A stretch of DNA of 6,452 bases, from contig JAFGBP010000045.1 of assembly GCA_016933095.1 (NCBI GenBank), positions 1 to 6,452 of the forward strand, written 5' to 3'. The position numbers and the translations under genes were made by a program. This DNA is from Candidatus Woesearchaeota archaeon (GTDB lineage Archaea > Nanobdellota > Nanobdellia > Woesearchaeales > SM23-78). Shown here in pieces: positions 4,649 through 6,452 of the stretch (its first letter is position 1; each line of letters starts with the position of its first letter). The notes beneath the pieces are model-generated. The model worked only from the letters and a program-made list of their open reading frames with translations, was not told the origin of the DNA and searched no databases.

Positions 4649-4778
4649 CGCCTCCGACCAGATTTGAACTGGTGACCGCGCGGTATCCGTGTGCGCTCAG
4701 AAACTTACGTTTCTGGCGCGCTCGCCCTTCTAGGGCTACGCGTAACAGCCGCGAGCTCCACCGCTAAGCTACGGAGGC
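4649..4778 (-). tRNA. tRNA-Asn(GUU) with a 58-base intron
   Basis: Exon 1 is 4778-4743 and exon 2 is 4684-4649, giving a 72-base mature tRNA. Acceptor GCCTCCG pairs perfectly with CGGAGGC, discriminator G73, no encoded CCA. D arm is GCTT-AGCGGTG-GAGC. Anticodon stem is CGCGG/CCGCG with loop C-T-GTT-A-A. Variable loop is CGGTC. T arm is ACCAG-TTCAAAT-CTGGT. The anticodon GUU and G73 identify asparagine. The intron lies between 37 and 38 as in the neighbouring tRNA-Ile. A TATA box at 4803-4812 sits so close that the primary transcript may begin at or within a few bases of G1. Confidence 0.92.
4685..4742 (-). other. Intron of tRNA-Asn (58 bases)
   Basis: The central helix CUGU pairs with ACGG (C-G, U-G, G-C, U-A), flanked by bulges U-A|C (5' site) and A-U|A (3' site); the inner helix is not convincing. 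Inside are a CCCT-AGA-AGGG hairpin and a hairpin GCGC-CAGAAAC-GTAA-GTTTCTG-(bulged A)-GCGC. It shares the start CGCGTAG, the block CGAGCG and the CAGAAA...TTTCTGA hairpin with the tRNA-Ile intron. Confidence 0.85.
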
Positions 4779-4802
4779 AGTAGACGAAAAGAAATCCATT
4801 TG

Positions 4803-4812
4803 CTTTATAAAG
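4803..4812 (-). promoter_or_regulatory. TATA box of tRNA-Asn
   Basis: CTTTATAAAG is a perfect 10-base palindrome centred about 29 bases before the first base of tRNA-Asn (4778), with an A-rich BRE-like flank (GTAAA). It lies in the short gap after the cysS stop codon. Confidence 0.6.
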
Positions 4813-4826
4813 TTTACGTGAGAAAA

Positions 4827-6221
4827 TCAGGCTTTCTTGAGCTTCTGGCCTTCCTTTTTGTCTTCGACGATCCAACCCTTGGCCTTTATCTTATCCCTTA
4901 TCTTGTCTGAGGCTGCCCAGTCCTTGTTCTTACGCGCTTCTGCTCTCTTGTCTGCCAAGGCCATAATCTCGTCAGGGACTTCGATCGCTTCGGCTTCTGC
5001 GCTCTTCAATCCCAGGCCTAGGACTTCGTCGAAGCTGAATGCGAGTTCAAGCTTCTCCTTGCTTCCGAGTTGGTTGTCGCGCATCACGTCCCAGAGGACT
5101 GCGAGGGCTAGCGGCGTGTTGAGGTCGTCGCTTATCGCCTCGTCGAACTTCTTCTTGTAGGAATCGTAATCTGCGGTCTTTTTCGAGTCATCTTTTGATT
5201 TCAGCTCTATTATGAGGTTCTTTAGTCTCGTCATAGTGGCTTTTGCTCCTTCGAGCGCTTCGATTGAGAAGTTGAGCGGTTTCTTGTAGTGCGTGCCGAG
5301 GCAGAAGTACCTGTAATCCAACGCATTGAATCCCTGTTCCTCCAGTTCGCTTATGGTGTAGAGGCCTCCTTTGCTCTTTGATACCTTCTCGCCTTTGAAT
5401 GTGAGGAATGCTACGTGCATCCAATATCTTACCCATGGCTTCTTTCCGAATGCTCCTTCGCTCTGGGCGATCTCGTTCTGGTGGTGCACTTGGATGTGGT
5501 CTTCTCCGCCAGTGTGGATGTCGAACTGTTCCCCAAGGTACTTGCTGCTCATGGCCGAGCATTCGATGTGCCATCCTGGGAATCCAAGCCCCCATGGGCT
5601 TTCCCATTCCTGCTGCCTCTTGCCTTTCTCCTCTGAGAATTTCCAGAGCGCGAAGTCTGTCTTGTTCTTCTTCTCTCCCATGTCGACTCTCTTGCCGGCG
5701 TCGAGTCCTTCGAAGCTTATCTTGCCTAGCTTGCCGTAGTCTGGGAATTTGGAAGTGTCATAATATATTCCGTCGCTTGTCTTGTACGTCAGGCCTTTCT
5801 TCTCGAGGTTCTGCACGAGCTCTATCTGTTCCTTTATGTGCTCGGTCGCCTTGCACACGACGTCAGGCGTGATTATGTTGAGCTTCTTCGCGTCCTTCTC
5901 AAAGGCTTCGGCGTAGAACTTGGCAATGTCTGATGCCTTCTTGCCTTCCTTGGCCGCGGCTTTCTCCATCTTGTCTTCGCCTTCGTCTGCGTCCGAGGTG
6001 AGGTGGCCTACGTCCGTGTAGTTCATGACGTGCCTGACTTTCAGTCCGTTATGGATGAGCATCCTCTTAAGCAAGTCCCAGGAGATGTAGGCTCGAAAGT
6101 TTCCTATGTGCTGGAACCAGTATACGGTCGGTCCGCAGGTGTATATGCCTGCTTCTCCAGCCTTTATAGGTTTAAATTCTTCTTTTTTCCTTGTGAGCGT
6201 GTTGTATAGTTTTATCGTCAT
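4827..6221 (-). CDS. cysS: Cysteinyl-tRNA synthetase
   Basis: Class I aminoacyl-tRNA synthetase that activates cysteine with ATP and charges tRNA-Cys in the cytoplasm. At 464 residues it is of normal family length (E. coli 461). Visible signatures: YTCGPTVY at 27-34, HIGN at 38-41 (HIGH motif), NYTDVGHLTSDADEGEDKM at 67-85, GWHIECSAM at 216-224, and GEKVSKSKGG at 287-296 (KMSKS motif). The zinc ligands C29, C221, H246 and E250 are all present, with the 25- and 4-residue spacing of the E. coli enzyme. The C-terminal part has the helical DALR-like region and ends with a Lys-rich tail. The ATG at 6221 has no Shine-Dalgarno site, but a TATA-like box about 27 bases upstream indicates a leaderless message. 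Its presence implies direct charging of tRNA-Cys, so the SepRS/SepCysS route used by some archaea need not be invoked. The gene is complete. Confidence 0.97.
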   Translation of the reverse strand: MTIKLYNTLTRKKEEFKPIKAGEAGIYTCGPTVYWFQHIGNFRAYISWDLLKRMLIHNGLKVRHVMNYTDVGHLTSDADEGEDKMEKAAAKEGKKASDIAKFYAEAFEKDAKKLNIITPDVVCKATEHIKEQIELVQNLEKKGLTYKTSDGIYYDTSKFPDYGKLGKISFEGLDAGKRVDMGEKKNKTDFALWKFSEEKGKRQQEWESPWGLGFPGWHIECSAMSSKYLGEQFDIHTGGEDHIQVHHQNEIAQSEGAFGKKPWVRYWMHVAFLTFKGEKVSKSKGGLYTISELEEQGFNALDYRYFCLGTHYKKPLNFSIEALEGAKATMTRLKNLIIELKSKDDSKKTADYDSYKKKFDEAISDDLNTPLALAVLWDVMRDNQLGSKEKLELAFSFDEVLGLGLKSAEAEAIEVPDEIMALADKRAEARKNKDWAASDKIRDKIKAKGWIVEDKKEGQKLKKA

Positions 6222-6244
6222 CGATGACTGTATCTCTCACGGTC

Positions 6245-6252
6245 TTTTAAAT
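6245..6252 (-). promoter_or_regulatory. TATA-like box of cysS
   Basis: ATTTAAAA on the minus strand, centred about 27 bases before the cysS ATG, as expected for a leaderless archaeal transcript. Confidence 0.55.
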
Positions 6253-6259
6253 CTTTTCA

Positions 6260-6360
6260 TAAAGTCCTGAAGCATCAACCCAAAACATTTTTTCTTTTTC
6301 TTAGATGCTTTTTTCTGTTTTTTTGTTTTGATTCAGAAAAAATGGCAGAGTTTTTTTGAC
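6260..6360. other. A/T-rich intergenic stretch with T tracts
   Basis: No gene seen. The plus strand carries runs of 6-7 T around 6288-6293, 6309-6314, 6318-6324 and 6351-6357. AAGCATC (6270-6276) and GATGCTT (6304-6310) form a 7-bp inverted repeat with a 27-base loop, followed directly by T-rich sequence. This could stop plus-strand read-through, but no plus-strand gene precedes it within the window. Confidence 0.3.
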
Positions 6361-6370
6361 AAAAAATATT
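6361..6370 (+). promoter_or_regulatory. TATA-like box of a gene leaving the window
   Basis: AAAAAATATT on the plus strand, two bases before the second TGATTC-N7-GAATCA repeat. A start about 26 bases downstream would lie near 6392. The order TATA box, repeat, start and leader mirrors the prs promoter at the other end of the window. Confidence 0.35.
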
Positions 6371-6372
6371 CA

Positions 6373-6391
6373 TGATTCTCGGAGAGAATCA
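6373..6391. promoter_or_regulatory. Second TGATTC-N7-GAATCA repeat, putative operator
   Basis: The half-sites and spacer length are identical to those at 117-135; the spacer here is TCGGAGA. The pairing extends one base outward (A/T) and two bases inward (TC/GA), so the stem is 9 bp around a GGA centre. It overlaps the predicted start region of a plus-strand transcript. Confidence 0.45.
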
Positions 6392-6438
6392 TAATGCACA
6401 ATTTTTGATTGAAATATCTTAGCAGAAAATTTTTTGAA

Positions 6439-6452
6439 ATGAAAACAAAAAA
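6439..6452 (+). CDS. Possible start of a gene cut by the right edge
   Basis: An ATG at 6439 opens a frame reading M-K-T-K up to the end of the window. It is proposed only because of the promoter-like arrangement upstream, with a leader of about 45 bases that resembles that of prs. There is no clear ribosome-binding site, and four codons cannot establish a gene or a product. Confidence 0.2.

Noticed and set aside
4365..4767. Plus-strand frames across the tRNA region
   Set aside because: They run antisense through both tRNA genes and their introns; the tRNA folds explain the sequence.
5188..5872. Overlapping frames on both strands inside cysS
   Set aside because: Shadow frames of a complete cysteinyl-tRNA synthetase with all catalytic and zinc residues.
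6270..6310. AAGCATC/GATGCTT inverted repeat followed by T-rich sequence as an intrinsic terminator
   Set aside because: The loop is 27 bases long and no plus-strand gene precedes it within the window; described only as part of the T-rich intergenic stretch.
1..6452. CRISPR array, insertion sequence, toxin-antitoxin or defence system
   Set aside because: No regularly spaced repeats, transposase, terminal inverted repeats or recognisable defence genes were found on either strand.

Overview
The window reads as a piece of an archaeal chromosome. Three kinds of evidence point the same way. Two tRNA genes carry introns immediately 3' of position 37 with bulge-helix-bulge-like folding. A-T-rich TATA-type boxes lie about 25-30 bases before several genes, two of which (cysS and the small phosphatase-like gene) appear nearly leaderless. 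One gene encodes the C-terminal half of a Hel308/Ski2-type helicase. The small, partly split and divergent gene set would fit a DPANN-type lineage, but that placement is inference from style and not from a marker gene.

Layout, left to right. Bases 1-176 hold a GC-rich, foldable block of unknown identity and then the promoter region of a PRPP synthetase gene (prs, + strand, 177-1316). A small unknown gene with a strong Shine-Dalgarno site follows on the same strand (1376-1702), probably in one operon with prs. It converges on a helicase gene (1732-3297, - strand); two tandem palindromes fill the junction. A second unknown, cysteine-containing gene (+, about 3479-3988) converges on a small LMW-phosphatase-like gene (-, 4020-4331). 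Then come tRNA-Ile(GAU) and tRNA-Asn(GUU), both on the - strand and both with introns, followed by cysteinyl-tRNA synthetase (cysS, -, 4827-6221). The last 230 bases are very A/T-rich, non-coding, and end in what looks like the promoter of a further + strand gene that leaves the window.

Functionally the recognisable genes are housekeeping: PRPP supply for nucleotide, histidine and tryptophan synthesis, tRNAs and an aminoacyl-tRNA synthetase. The interesting signals are less ordinary. (1) An identical spaced inverted repeat, TGATTC-N7-GAATCA, sits just downstream of the TATA-like box of prs and again just downstream of a TATA-like box at the right edge, suggesting a shared operator. (2) The helicase starts exactly at the RecA1/RecA2 domain boundary with its own TATA-like boxes and no RecA1 in the window, suggesting a split helicase or a domain-loss protein. 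(3) The two tRNA introns share sequence blocks and architecture, with a possible third copy of two of these blocks in the spacer between them. (4) The phosphatase-like protein has serine where the catalytic cysteine should be.
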